Positions 8,748 to 17,238 are shown, counted from the first letter of the stretch. The stretch: 64,000 nucleotides of DNA from Clostridia bacterium (GCA_024404115.1 JAKSQM010000006.1:116050-180049), one strand, 5' to 3'. The notes: generated by a model not told the origin, from the letters alone. A program made the numbers and translations.

Positions 8748-8776
8748 TTGACAAATCAAATTTCTTAGTATATAAT
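8748..8776 (+). promoter_or_regulatory. promoter of the DUF2809/DUF2975 cluster
   Basis: TTGACA (8748-8753) and TATAAT (8771-8776) with a 17-base spacer. It lies 25 bases upstream of the GTG start of the first gene. Confidence 0.85.
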
Positions 8777-8800
8777 ACATTCTCGAAAGGGGGCGAGAGA

Positions 8801-9184
8801 GTGAAGAAAAGGCTTATGTGGTTTTCGTTCTTCCTTCTGCTTCTTGCAACAGAGGTGGTTATTGCACTTTATTGCCACGATGATTTTATAAGGCCGTATG
8901 TGGGCGATGTTCTGGTGGTAATTTTGCTCTATTGCCTTGCAAAGGCGGTGGTACTCGATAAAATGAAGCTTCTGCCATTGTGGATTTTTATTTTTGCCTG
9001 CCTTGTGGAGGTGGGTCAGTATTTCAACTATGTTGAATTGCTTGGATTTTCAGACAATCCGATTCTTTCAACTGCAATGGGAACATCATTTGCATTTGAA
9101 GATATAGTCTGCTATTTTGTCGGCTGTGCAATTTGCGCCGCTGGTCAGATTATTTATAAATTTATTAAGAAAAAAGGAGAATAA
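8801..9184 (+). CDS. DUF2809-like four-helix membrane protein
   Basis: The 127-residue, very hydrophobic protein has about four membrane helices. The segment FIRPYVGDVLVVILLY and the later ACLVEVGQYF match the DUF2809 family pattern (an R-x(2,3)-GDxLV helix and an E-x-x-QYF helix). The start is the GTG at 8801 after a G-rich site. The molecular role of DUF2809 is unknown. It is first in an operon with the DUF2975 protein and its HTH partner. Confidence 0.75.
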   Translation: MKKRLMWFSFFLLLLATEVVIALYCHDDFIRPYVGDVLVVILLYCLAKAVVLDKMKLLPLWIFIFACLVEVGQYFNYVELLGFSDNPILSTAMGTSFAFEDIVCYFVGCAICAAGQIIYKFIKKKGE

Positions 9185-9186
9185 TT

Positions 9187-9663
9187 ATGTCGCAGAAAAA
9201 AATAGCTCGTTGGTTAAAGGTTATGCTGGTTGTGATGGGGCTTTTAGCTTTTGGAATTCTTTCAGCTCTTTCACTTATCTTCCTCGTTTCAGAGGTTGAA
9301 GAAATCCATGCAATTCAGGTGCCGTGGCTTGCATTTATCTGGACTACCGCAGTTCCGCTTATCCCCGCACTTTTATATTCATGGTTCACTGTCAGTGATG
9401 TTGGAAAGGGCAAGGCATTTTGCTTTGATAACGCACGCAGACTTCACGGCATTTCTCTTTGCGCCGCCGCAGATGCTGCATGGGTTTTTATTGGCAACGC
9501 AATTATGCTTTTTGGCAGACCTGGTATGAGCCATCCAATCGTTTTCATTTTGTCAATGGTTGTGGTTTGCATCGGCATTTCAATTGCAATTTGTGCAGAG
9601 GGACTTTCTCAGCTTATTAAAAATGCAGCTGCTCTTCAGGAGCAGTCAGACCTTACAATATGA
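9187..9663 (+). CDS. DUF2975-like membrane protein
   Basis: The 158-residue protein has four predicted membrane helices (about residues 10-35, 45-67, 92-115 and 117-140). This topology, and a small XRE-type regulator encoded just downstream, is the hallmark of DUF2975 proteins, which occur as membrane-protein/HTH pairs. The partner may be held at or released from the membrane by this protein, but this is inference. AAAGGAG precedes the ATG at 9187, two bases after the previous stop. Confidence 0.7.
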   Translation: MSQKKIARWLKVMLVVMGLLAFGILSALSLIFLVSEVEEIHAIQVPWLAFIWTTAVPLIPALLYSWFTVSDVGKGKAFCFDNARRLHGISLCAAADAAWVFIGNAIMLFGRPGMSHPIVFILSMVVVCIGISIAICAEGLSQLIKNAAALQEQSDLTI

Positions 9664-9672
9664 GGTGAAATT

Positions 9673-9897
9673 ATGGAAGATCAGATTATTATAAACATTG
9701 ATGTTATGCTTGCCAAAAGAAAGATGAGTGTTACCGAGCTTTCTGAAAGAGTTGGTATCACAATGGCAAATATTTCTATATTAAAAAACGGAAGAGCAAA
9801 GGCGATTAAATTCTCAACACTTGCAAAGCTGTGCGCTGCTCTTGATTGCCAGCCCGGCGATATTCTGGAATTCAGAAAAGGCGAAAAAGATGAATAA
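9673..9897 (+). CDS. small XRE-family HTH regulator, YozG/Cro-like
   Basis: The 74-residue protein is a single helix-turn-helix domain. The recognition region ELSERVGITMANISILKNG and the following FSTLAKLCAALDCQPGDIL are typical of the short Cro/C1-type regulators that pair with DUF2975 proteins. It starts 9 bases after the DUF2975 stop (TGAGGTGAAATT ATG), so the two are co-translated. Its last codons overlap the start of the next gene by 8 bases. The DNA-binding role is solid; its targets are unknown. Confidence 0.85.
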   Translation: MEDQIIINIDVMLAKRKMSVTELSERVGITMANISILKNGRAKAIKFSTLAKLCAALDCQPGDILEFRKGEKDE

Positions 9898-11020
9898 CTT
9901 TGTTGATATAAAAGAACTTGGCGCACTGGGCAACGGTGTTGCAGATGATTCTGCAGTGTTCAATAAAGCATTCAGAGAGAATGAAAATATATTCATCCCC
10001 GAGGGAGTTTATGTTATGGGCAGCACCCTTGTTTTGCCGTCAAAAACACATATTGTTGCAGACAAAAACGCTGAAATAAAACTCCTTGACCATATGCAAA
10101 AAGGCAGATACGATTTTCTTATTACAGCCGAAGAAAATTCAACGGATATATCTGTAAGCGGTGATGTGTGGAATGGCAACTGCTTTGAAGAGGACAGAGG
10201 AAATGATCTGTTCAACGAGAAAGCAACAACAGGCGTTCTTCTGAATTTTAAAGGTGTCAGCAATCTTTCACTTTCAGATATGACGCTTAAAAATCCGCTG
10301 TGTTACTATATGAGATTCTGCATGGCTGAGGATGTAAAAATTGAAAATATCCGCTTCGATTCTGACAAAATAATTGCTAATCAGGACGGCATACATTTTG
10401 CAGGCTTTTGCAAGAATTTTGTGATTAAAAATCTGTGGGGAAACAACGGCTCGCCTAACGATGATTTTCTTGCATTTAATGCAGATGATGCTCTTTTCAG
10501 ACAGGAGAGTTTTGATGTAATCAACGGACCTATTGAAAACATTTTTGCAGAGAATATTCATTCAGAAAAATGCCATTGCTTTATAAGGCTTTTGAGTGTG
10601 GATTCTGAAATAAAAAATGTAACTGTAAAAAATATTTCGGGTGCGTGCAAAGGCACTGCTGTTTGTATGGATGCCGCAAGATATTGCCGTGTTCCACTTT
10701 TTAAAAATGAGGACAGACCGCTTGGTGTCGGCAAAATCAAAAATGTGCTTATTGAGAATATGTCTGTTACTCACACCGACGAAAAGAACGCACCGTTTGT
10801 GAGCCTTGAAACAAACTGCGAATCTTTCAGAATAAATAATTTTGAAAATGTTGCAGATGACGGCGGTGTGTTTGCACTTATCAGAAACACTGATAAGCAC
10901 TGCTGTAAATTCACAAAAATTTCTTCTGAAAAATCGGAAGAAAAAATAATAAATCCCAACGAAAAAGTTCCGCTGATTTATGACGGAAAATGCTCGCTGG
11001 AATTTAAAAAACTTAATTGA
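9890..11020 (+). CDS. right-handed beta-helix protein, GH28/pectate-lyase-3-like
   Basis: The product is 376 residues from the ATG at 9890, which overlaps the HTH gene by 8 bases and follows AGAAAAGGCG. The N-terminus VDIKELGALGNGVADDSAVF is the typical opening of GH28 and Pectate_lyase_3 beta-helix proteins. Repeated short strands with Asn ladders (IENIRFDS, FVIKNLWGNNG, IKNVTVKNISG, IKNVLIENMSV) follow. An Asp-rich site, NDDFLAFNADDALF at about residues 195-210, sits where GH28 enzymes keep catalytic Asp residues. There is no signal peptide, so it probably works in the cytoplasm on imported oligosaccharides. The substrate is unknown. Confidence 0.75.
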   Translation: MNNFVDIKELGALGNGVADDSAVFNKAFRENENIFIPEGVYVMGSTLVLPSKTHIVADKNAEIKLLDHMQKGRYDFLITAEENSTDISVSGDVWNGNCFEEDRGNDLFNEKATTGVLLNFKGVSNLSLSDMTLKNPLCYYMRFCMAEDVKIENIRFDSDKIIANQDGIHFAGFCKNFVIKNLWGNNGSPNDDFLAFNADDALFRQESFDVINGPIENIFAENIHSEKCHCFIRLLSVDSEIKNVTVKNISGACKGTAVCMDAARYCRVPLFKNEDRPLGVGKIKNVLIENMSVTHTDEKNAPFVSLETNCESFRINNFENVADDGGVFALIRNTDKHCCKFTKISSEKSEEKIINPNEKVPLIYDGKCSLEFKKLN

Positions 11021-11035
11021 TTTATGAGGTCTTAT

Positions 11036-11878
11036 ATGAGAGAAATTGATGTAAAAAATATAACCGAAACTGTGGCAAAGCTTTGCATAAATGCAAACCG
11101 CCACTTGCCGCAGGATGTGCGCTGTGCCATTAAAACCTGCCGTGAATGTGAGGACGGCAAAATTGCACAGGGTGTGCTTGATAACATAATTGAAAATTTT
11201 GAAATTGCAGATAAAGAGTGCGTGCCCATTTGTCAGGATACTGGTATGGCTTGCGTTTTTCTTGAAATCGGTCAGGATGTTCACTTTACGGGCGGTAATT
11301 TACAGGATGCCATTAACGAGGGTGTTCGCAAAGGCTACACCGAGGGTTATCTTCGCAAATCTGTTGTGAAAGACCCAGTTCGCAGAGGGAACACTGGCGA
11401 CAACACACCTGCCATGATTTATACAGAAATTGTTGACGGCGAAAAGGTTAAAATCACAGTTGCGCCAAAAGGATTTGGTAGCGAAAATATGAGCGCAATC
11501 CGTATGTTCAAGCCGTCAGCAGGCTTGCAGGGCATTAAAGATTTCATTGTTGAAACTGTTGAGAATGCAGGACCTAACCCATGCCCGCCTATGGTTGTTG
11601 GCGTTGGCATTGGCGGAACATTTGATAAAGCGGCTCTTCTTGCAAAGAAAGCGCTTCTCCGCCCCCTTGGCTCACATAATAAGGATGAATTTTATGCTTC
11701 ACTTGAAAGCGAAATGCTCGAAAAGGTGAATGCTCTCGGCATTGGTCCGCAGGGATTTGGCGGAAAGACAACTGCTATCGGACTTAACATTGAAACAATG
11801 GCAACTCATATTGCAGGAATGCCCTGCGCAATCAACATCAACTGCCATGTTACCCGCCACGAAACGGAGGAAATATAA
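11036..11878 (+). CDS. fumA: class I fumarate hydratase, alpha subunit
   Basis: The 280-residue protein is the alpha subunit of the two-subunit, oxygen-sensitive 4Fe-4S fumarase/tartrate dehydratase family. It shows VPICQDTGMACVFLEIG with the first cluster Cys, the GNTGDNTPAMIYTEIV loop, and GGTFDKAALLAKKALLRP. Cluster cysteines lie in PICQDT, GPNPCPP and the C-terminal INCHVTRH. The ATG at 11036 has GAGGT 6 bases upstream; the ATG at 11024 has no site. The beta subunit starts at the next base after this stop. It interconverts fumarate and malate. Confidence 0.92.
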   Translation: MREIDVKNITETVAKLCINANRHLPQDVRCAIKTCRECEDGKIAQGVLDNIIENFEIADKECVPICQDTGMACVFLEIGQDVHFTGGNLQDAINEGVRKGYTEGYLRKSVVKDPVRRGNTGDNTPAMIYTEIVDGEKVKITVAPKGFGSENMSAIRMFKPSAGLQGIKDFIVETVENAGPNPCPPMVVGVGIGGTFDKAALLAKKALLRPLGSHNKDEFYASLESEMLEKVNALGIGPQGFGGKTTAIGLNIETMATHIAGMPCAININCHVTRHETEEI

Positions 11879-12436
11879 ATGACTAAAAAAATCACACTTC
11901 CCCTCACAGAGGAAAAGGCAAAAACTCTCCACGCAGGCGATTCCGTTTTGCTGACAGGTACAATCTACACTTCAAGAGATGCTGGACACAAAAGAATGTG
12001 CGAGGCTCTTGCAAGGGGCGAAGAGCTTCCCTTTGACCCAACAGATGCAACAATTTATTATGTTGGCCCCACACCTGCCGCACCAGGGCAGATTATCGGC
12101 TCCGCAGGACCCACAACAAGCGGCAGAATGGATGCCTATGCCCCCACAATGATGAGCGTTGGCGCAAGGGGAATGATTGGCAAAGGTGCAAGACTTCCCG
12201 AAGTTATTGACGCTATGAAAAAATACAGCGGAGTTTACTTCGGTGCAATCGGCGGCGCAGGTGCGCTCCTTGCAAAGTGCATTAAAAAGTGCGAGCTTAT
12301 AGCTTTTGAAGATTTAGGCGCAGAAGCTCTCAGAAAGCTTTATGTTGAGGATATGCCACTGACGGTTATTATAGATTCAGAGGGCAACAACCTTTATGAA
12401 ACTGGCAGAAAAAATTACCTCGAGGGCAAGGAATAA
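11879..12436 (+). CDS. fumB: class I fumarate hydratase, beta subunit
   Basis: The 185-residue protein is the beta half of the heteromeric class I fumarase. It shows LPLTEEKAKTLHAGD, LTGTIYTSRDAGHKRM, the loop YYVGPTPAAPGQIIGSAGPT and TTSGRMDAY. It lies directly after the alpha gene without a gap, as in other Clostridia where the single-chain enzyme is split. Together they form the active hydratase, which links the reductive TCA branch to malate. GAAACGGAGG lies upstream of the ATG. Confidence 0.92.
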   Translation: MTKKITLPLTEEKAKTLHAGDSVLLTGTIYTSRDAGHKRMCEALARGEELPFDPTDATIYYVGPTPAAPGQIIGSAGPTTSGRMDAYAPTMMSVGARGMIGKGARLPEVIDAMKKYSGVYFGAIGGAGALLAKCIKKCELIAFEDLGAEALRKLYVEDMPLTVIIDSEGNNLYETGRKNYLEGKE

Positions 12437-12446
12437 TTGAAAAACC

Positions 12447-13589
12447 ATGCAAAAAATCATAGCACTTTTTAAAAAAGATATTATGCTGAGCGTTTCGATT
12501 CTGGCGGCGATCATAGCACTTTTTATAACACCGCCGTCAAAGGCTCTTCTTTATGACATTGACTGGCACACTCTTGCAACACTTTTTATGATGCTCACAG
12601 TTTTGGAGGGCTTCAAAAAAGAAAATATTTTCAGACCAGTTATAAAACTGACAGAGAAAATCGGCACAATGGTCGGACTTTCTTTCTTCTTTGTTTTTGC
12701 TGTTTTCTTTTCGTCAATGTTTGTTACAAACGATGTTTCGCTGATTATTTTTGTGCCGCTGACAATTCTTCTTTTCAGAGCAGGCGATAAAGAAAAATAT
12801 ATTCTCCCCGTTATTTCTATGGAAAATATTGCCGCTGTCAGAGGGTCAATGCTCACTCCTTTTGGCAGTCCGCAAAATCTTTTTATTTTCGGTCAGTCGG
12901 GCGTCAGCACAGGCAGATTTTTTCTTCACACGCTTCCGCTGTGTGCATTTTCGGGTGTTCTTCTTTGCGGATTTATCACCTTTCTTTACAGAAAAAATCT
13001 GAAAGAAAAAATTGATTTCAACAAAGATTCCGCAGGCGAGGATTGGCAAAAAAACAGACGGGCGCAGAGAATAATTTATCTTGTTCTTTTCACGCTGATT
13101 ATCTGGACAATTGTCAGCCGAACAAAATACTGGTACATATCCGCTTTGATTGTTTTAATTTCTGTTTTGATTTCAGACAGAAAAACGCTTCTCAAAACAG
13201 ACTATGTTCTTCTCGTAACATTCCTTTGTTTCTTTATTTTTTCGTCATCAGTTACAGCCAACAGTGCCATCTCATCGTTTCTCAAAAATGCCGTTGCAGG
13301 CAGAGAATACTGGTGGGGAATTCTGTTAAGTCAGCTGATTTCAAATGTGCCTGCGGCAATCGTTCTTTATCCCTTTACAAAGAACCTTTCGGCACTGCTT
13401 TACGGCGTTGACACAGCAGGACTTTGCACCCTTATCGGCTCCCTTGCCTCTGTTATAAATTACAGAATTTATGTGAGGGAATACCCGAAAAACGGAATGA
13501 AATTTATAAAGGTTTTCACTTTTGTGAGCCTTGCGTTTTTTGCAATAGTTGTTATTCCGGGATATATTTTAAGCGGTTGGAGGTTATAA
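12447..13589 (+). CDS. carboxylate/anion transporter of the CitMHS/ArsB-NhaD type
   Basis: The 380-residue integral membrane protein has about ten helices. It shows the ion-transporter superfamily pattern, with the loop VTNDVSLIIFVPLTILL near residue 90 and the second, repeat-related SNVPAAIVLYPF near residue 300. These paired T/S-N-[D/V] hairpins form the substrate and Na+ sites in SLC13/ArsB-type carriers. MLTPFGSPQNLFIF near 135 is another family hallmark. It follows the fumarase genes by 10 bases, so a C4-dicarboxylate substrate is a reasonable inference. It is shorter than many family members. Confidence 0.75.
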   Translation: MQKIIALFKKDIMLSVSILAAIIALFITPPSKALLYDIDWHTLATLFMMLTVLEGFKKENIFRPVIKLTEKIGTMVGLSFFFVFAVFFSSMFVTNDVSLIIFVPLTILLFRAGDKEKYILPVISMENIAAVRGSMLTPFGSPQNLFIFGQSGVSTGRFFLHTLPLCAFSGVLLCGFITFLYRKNLKEKIDFNKDSAGEDWQKNRRAQRIIYLVLFTLIIWTIVSRTKYWYISALIVLISVLISDRKTLLKTDYVLLVTFLCFFIFSSSVTANSAISSFLKNAVAGREYWWGILLSQLISNVPAAIVLYPFTKNLSALLYGVDTAGLCTLIGSLASVINYRIYVREYPKNGMKFIKVFTFVSLAFFAIVVIPGYILSGWRL

Positions 13590-13592
13590 AAA

Positions 13593-13991
13593 ATGATTAA
13601 AAAAATCTTAACTTTTATCGGCGTTTTCTTGCTGATTATCTGCGTTATGGGCGCAGGCTTTATGTATAAAACTGATTATAAAAAAACAGAGATAAAATCC
13701 AGCGTTTCTGACGATAAAAATTACACGCTTACCGTCTATGAAATCGGCGAGCCTGAGTTCTCTTTCGGCAGTGCAAATTGCAGATTTGTTTTGAAAAATA
13801 ATGATAAAAAAATAAGCCAGCTTGATTTTGAAATTCGCAATGATGGTGGCTGGGCACTTCCGCAGAATGTTGACATCAAATGGCAGGATGATTGTGCAGT
13901 TGCTTATGTTAACGGTGAGGAACAGGAGGACACAATTTATTATCTTTATTTTGACGGAAAAACTAAAGAAGTTTTAAACCCAAAAGGTTAA
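13593..13991 (+). CDS. small membrane-anchored protein, DUF5412-like
   Basis: The 132-residue protein has one N-terminal membrane helix (residues 5-25) followed by an exported beta-rich domain. The pattern KNYTLTVYEIGEPEFSFGSANCRFVL then VDIKWQDDCAVAYVNGEEQ resembles DUF5412-type proteins. It sits 3 bases after the transporter stop with GGAGG upstream, so it is the last gene of that operon. Function unknown; the family assignment is a weak recollection. Confidence 0.6.
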   Translation: MIKKILTFIGVFLLIICVMGAGFMYKTDYKKTEIKSSVSDDKNYTLTVYEIGEPEFSFGSANCRFVLKNNDKKISQLDFEIRNDGGWALPQNVDIKWQDDCAVAYVNGEEQEDTIYYLYFDGKTKEVLNPKG

Positions 13992-13995
13992 ACAA

Positions 13996-14030
13996 AAAGA
14001 TGGTTGAATTTAAAACTCAACCATCTTTTT
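13996..14030. terminator. bidirectional intrinsic terminator
   Basis: AAAGATGGTTGA pairs with TCAACCATCTTT around a 9-base loop, with T-runs on both strands. It lies between convergent genes. Confidence 0.8.
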
Positions 14031-14042
14031 ATTTGTTTTCTG

Positions 14043-14540
14043 TTATCTCTTTTCGGGAACCATCTTCATTTTAGAGAATTTCTGACCGAATGCGTTTGCC
14101 CATGCTTCGCAATAGAGCTTGTAATATGAAATATCATTTTTCTTTCTGTAATTGCCAAAGAAATTGCACCATACAGCTGAGGGAATTGCAATAACAATGT
14201 AGTAGAGAGGTCCTAAAATAAGTGCCTGCCATGTATGACCGTATTCGTGAATTCTTGTGTTATAGGTCCAGCGTTTTGTGTGGTTATCTTTTACAAAGAT
14301 GAAAAGACCCATTGAAAGTCCGCCAGATTTCCACGGAAGATAAACAATGTAGCTGTAGCCGAATCTCTGCCAGCGTCTGCCTCTGATTTTTGTGCAGAAG
14401 AGGAAAGCAATTCCGCCAACAATGTTAACGGGCAGTCCCCAAGTCCACTGAATTAAATAAAACAGGAATTTCTTTAAGGATGTTTTGAATCCTTTAGGCG
14501 CGGGGGTGGGTTCTTTTTTGTTAATGTCAATGAGTTCCAT
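14043..14540 (-). CDS. membrane protein with HEXXH motif
   Basis: The 165-residue protein has two or three hydrophobic segments (about residues 25-50, 60-90 and 115-135). The motif RIHEYGHTWQALILGP near residues 98-113 is an HEXXH zinc-binding pattern. A later Glu in CEAWANAFG could be the third ligand. It looks like a small membrane metallopeptidase-like protein, but activity is unproven. Its first 14 bases overlap the end of the MFS gene, so translation is coupled. AAAGGAAAATG precedes the ATG. Confidence 0.6.
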   Translation of the reverse strand: MELIDINKKEPTPAPKGFKTSLKKFLFYLIQWTWGLPVNIVGGIAFLFCTKIRGRRWQRFGYSYIVYLPWKSGGLSMGLFIFVKDNHTKRWTYNTRIHEYGHTWQALILGPLYYIVIAIPSAVWCNFFGNYRKKNDISYYKLYCEAWANAFGQKFSKMKMVPEKR

Positions 14541-16233
14541 TTTTCATTTTCCTTTCTTCTTCTATTTGTTCATTTTCAAGAGCCTTTTTAAGAATCTCCT
14601 GTTCAACAAGAATGTCATATTCACCGTCTGCATTCATTTCAACGGTGTGGTTTTCTTCGCTGCTGTTATCTTTGCCAAGCCATGTGTGTTCCAACTTCTG
14701 ACCCGAGATTGCTTCACAGCGTTTTATCTGCTCCTCTGTAAGTGAAACAGAGCCATATTTTTTCTTTGTTGCAATAGCTGCACGGATAAGTGCGTGGTCG
14801 TCTTTTGTCATTTCAAACTTTCTTAAAAGCCAAAGTGAAATAACAGCCGCAACAATGGGGATAATTGCAACGCAGACTCTTACACCTGTAATTGCGTGAG
14901 CTGTCTGTGTATAAAGCATACCGCTTGTTTTTTCGTAATTTGCAACCTTGTCGCCTGTTACAAGACCGAATCCGTTAAGGGTGAAGCCAACCATTGCCGC
15001 CATAACGCCAGCAACGCTCTTTTTAATAAGAGTTGAGAATGTTGAAATAACGCCCTCTCTTCTTCTGCCTGTAATCATTTCATCAACATCTGTAATATCG
15101 GGGAAAATGTTGTTTGAAACAAATCCAAGACCCGACATACCAAACGGATAAAGAATCATACTTGCCATCATAAGCACAAACCATACGATAGACATTGAGC
15201 CGCCTTTATCGGGCTGCATAAACAAACCGATTGCAAGACCTGCCACCATAAGGGGTGTAACAATGCCACCGCATTTCTTTTTGCCGTATTTCATTGTGAG
15301 CGCATAGTTGAGCGGGAATGCCGAAGCCTCTGCCACGCCTGCAACCGCATTGAAAAGGGCATATTTGCTATATTGATTTGCAAGGTATTTGATGTAATAA
15401 ACCTTTGTGTTGTTGTAAAATCCTGTTGAAATATAATAGGCAAAGGTCATTACAAAATATTGCCTGAAGGATTTGTTTTTGAAAACATAAGCATATTCTC
15501 TTAAAATATACTTGAGGTCAAAAGGCTCATACTGTGCGTTAAGTGAGCTGGGCTCTCTTGTGGTTTTGAATGTTGCAAAAACTGCCGCACAATAAAATAC
15601 CGAAAGTGCAAGACCGATAATAAGGAAAGGCTTTCTTGAAATTTCTGAAGAAAGCGTATCATTTGAATTGAAAAGAGAAAGAATCAGAACCGCAATACCA
15701 AAAGACGGCACCATACCAGCCGAGTTGAATATGTAACCAACTGAATTATACTGCGTTCTCAGGTTGTATTCAGGCGCAAGCTCGGGGAGCATTGCAGTGT
15801 GAGGAACAGCGATAATTGTGTAAGCGGTTTTGTAAAGCATATACATAATAATGAAATATGCCATTGTGCCTGCGGGGTTGTTTTTGCCGTCAAGACCGAA
15901 TGAATTCCACATCAGTGTGTAAGAAACAAACAACAGCGGAATACCCCAGAGAAGATAGCGTCTGTGCTTGCCGTATTTTGACCTTGTTCTGTCGGTAAGG
16001 ATACCCATAACAGGGTCGGTAACAGCGTCCCATATTGTTGCAATCATAACAACAATGCCAGCCTTTGCAAGGTCAAGGTTAACAACGTCTGTTAAAAACA
16101 CCATGAAATACATGCTGATAATGTAGCCTGCACCGCCCATGAAAATGTTGGCGTAGCTGTAATTCATCATCGGCAGAATGGTGGATTTAAAATCGCCCTT
16201 GACACCCAAGGCTTTTTTGATTTTTTCACCCAT
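14527..16233 (-). CDS. MFS transporter, GPH (glycoside-pentoside-hexuronide) family
   Basis: The product is 568 residues from the ATG at 16233, preceded by CGGAGTG; upstream in-frame starts lack a site. About twelve membrane helices carry GPH-family marks: ATIWDAVTDPVMGILTDRTRSKYGKHRRYLLW in the loop between helices 2 and 3, and a later DITDVDEMITGRRREG. The C-terminus carries an extra cytoplasmic tail of about 90 residues, longer than usual. It probably imports a glycoside or hexuronide with a cation; the substrate is unknown. A coupled HEXXH protein gene follows. Confidence 0.85.
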   Translation of the reverse strand: MGEKIKKALGVKGDFKSTILPMMNYSYANIFMGGAGYIISMYFMVFLTDVVNLDLAKAGIVVMIATIWDAVTDPVMGILTDRTRSKYGKHRRYLLWGIPLLFVSYTLMWNSFGLDGKNNPAGTMAYFIIMYMLYKTAYTIIAVPHTAMLPELAPEYNLRTQYNSVGYIFNSAGMVPSFGIAVLILSLFNSNDTLSSEISRKPFLIIGLALSVFYCAAVFATFKTTREPSSLNAQYEPFDLKYILREYAYVFKNKSFRQYFVMTFAYYISTGFYNNTKVYYIKYLANQYSKYALFNAVAGVAEASAFPLNYALTMKYGKKKCGGIVTPLMVAGLAIGLFMQPDKGGSMSIVWFVLMMASMILYPFGMSGLGFVSNNIFPDITDVDEMITGRRREGVISTFSTLIKKSVAGVMAAMVGFTLNGFGLVTGDKVANYEKTSGMLYTQTAHAITGVRVCVAIIPIVAAVISLWLLRKFEMTKDDHALIRAAIATKKKYGSVSLTEEQIKRCEAISGQKLEHTWLGKDNSSEENHTVEMNADGEYDILVEQEILKKALENEQIEEERKMKNGTH

Positions 16234-16298
16234 ATAATCACTCCGAATAAAATGTAAAAAAATTATATCATTACTTAAAACTTTAGTCAATAAAAAAG

Positions 16299-16362
16299 TT
16301 AGACCGTCAGTGCAAACATTGACAATCTTTTTATATAATGTTAAAATCTTAGTCTGTCAAAA
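16299..16362. promoter_or_regulatory. repeated TTAGNCNGTCA boxes in a divergent promoter region
   Basis: TTAGACCGTCAG at 16299 and TTAGTCTGTCAA at 16349 are two similar boxes on the same strand, 50 bases apart, between the divergent MFS and DUF6198-like genes. A weaker TTTAGTCAA lies at 16282. They could be binding sites for a TetR-type regulator. No regulator gene is adjacent, so this is tentative. Confidence 0.3.
16319..16347 (+). promoter_or_regulatory. promoter of the DUF6198-like gene
   Basis: TTGACA (16319-16324) and TAAAAT (16342-16347) with a 17-base spacer. A perfect TATAAT at 16334 is spaced too closely to this -35 to be used with it. Confidence 0.6.
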
Positions 16363-16373
16363 GGAGGAGTTAT

Positions 16374-17072
16374 ATGACAAATAAAAAAATAAAAATTCCT
16401 GGCGAGATAGTGTTTTTGATTGCAAATATTCTGCTTGCCCTTTCAGTTTCAATGATAAGTGCGTCAAATTTTGGCGTTTCAATGATTGTTGCCCCTGCGT
16501 ATATATTAAGTCAGAAGCTGACATTTCTCACATTCGGTCAGAGCGAATATATCATACAGGCAATATTGATTATTGTTTTCTGCATTGTTATGAAAAAAGT
16601 GAAGCTCGTTTATTTCAGCTCATTTGTAACTTGCTTAATTTATGGATTTATTCTTGATATGTGGCGAAGCGTTGTGCCTCTTTTTAATCCAAATGTAACC
16701 GCCCCAGGCAGCATGGCAATGCCCGTGAGAATCACACTTTTTGTTGTGGGAATGGTGATGACATCTTTTTCGGTTGCACTTTTCTTTCATACATATCTTT
16801 ATCCGCAGGTTTATGATTTCTTTGTTAAAGGTGTCAGCAAAAGATATGATATAAAGCTTTCAAAGTTCAAGACCTGTTTTGATTTTTCGTGCCTTGCAGT
16901 TGCCTGCATAATGACCCTTGTTCTTTTCAGAAAGTTTGTGGGTGTTGGCATCGGCACATTGATAATGACAGCGCTCAACGGCACAATAATCGGCTTTTTC
17001 AATAAGATAATCGAAAAGTATATCGACACCACCCCCCTCGCCCCCAACTTCGCAAAGAAGTTTGAGCTGTGA
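16374..17072 (+). CDS. DUF6198/YitT-like integral membrane protein
   Basis: The 232-residue protein has about six membrane helices. It matches the YitT/YczE-like and DUF6198 pattern of small permease-like proteins: ALSVSMISASNFGVSMIVAPAYILSQ in the first helical pair and VGVGIGTLIMTALNGTIIGFFNK near the end. The conserved GxGT...NG helix is typical. Function is unknown. AAGGAGGAG precedes the ATG. It is divergent from the GPH transporter and may be regulated with it. Confidence 0.7.
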   Translation: MTNKKIKIPGEIVFLIANILLALSVSMISASNFGVSMIVAPAYILSQKLTFLTFGQSEYIIQAILIIVFCIVMKKVKLVYFSSFVTCLIYGFILDMWRSVVPLFNPNVTAPGSMAMPVRITLFVVGMVMTSFSVALFFHTYLYPQVYDFFVKGVSKRYDIKLSKFKTCFDFSCLAVACIMTLVLFRKFVGVGIGTLIMTALNGTIIGFFNKIIEKYIDTTPLAPNFAKKFEL

Positions 17073-17079
17073 ATAATCA

Positions 17080-17114
17080 AAGAGCTATCTGATTTGATGT
17101 CAGGTAGCTCTTTT
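17080..17114 (+). terminator. intrinsic terminator, copy 1 of an identical pair
   Basis: AGAGCTATCTGA pairs with TCAGGTAGCTCT and TTTT follows. The 35-base sequence is identical to the terminator at 20189-20223. Confidence 0.85.
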
Positions 17115-17179
17115 GTTAATGTGATATATGATAACATTTGGAAATAATATTCACATAGGAGATGATTAAATGAATATTA

Positions 17180-17208
17180 TTGAAAAATGTCAAAATATGG
17201 TGTATAAT
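17180..17208 (+). promoter_or_regulatory. promoter of the AIPR gene
   Basis: TTGAAA (17180-17185) and TATAAT (17203-17208) with a 17-base spacer. It lies inside a possible longer reading frame that starts at 17170, so it argues for the shorter start at 17239. Confidence 0.65.
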
Positions 17209-17238
17209 CAAAATGCATACTATATTGGAGGTGCTCGT

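Noticed and set aside
10562-11284. 240-codon minus-strand frame across the beta-helix gene
   Set aside because: Lies fully under the beta-helix and fumarase genes, with Cys/Phe-rich translation typical of an antisense shadow.
16334-16339. TATAAT as -10 box of the DUF6198-like gene
   Set aside because: Only 9 bases from the TTGACA, and no other -35 at the right distance; TAAAAT at 16342 fits better.
17170-17238. 23-residue N-terminal extension of the AIPR protein
   Set aside because: A good promoter (TTGAAA-17-TATAAT) lies inside it and the start at 17239 has a better site; kept only as an alternative.
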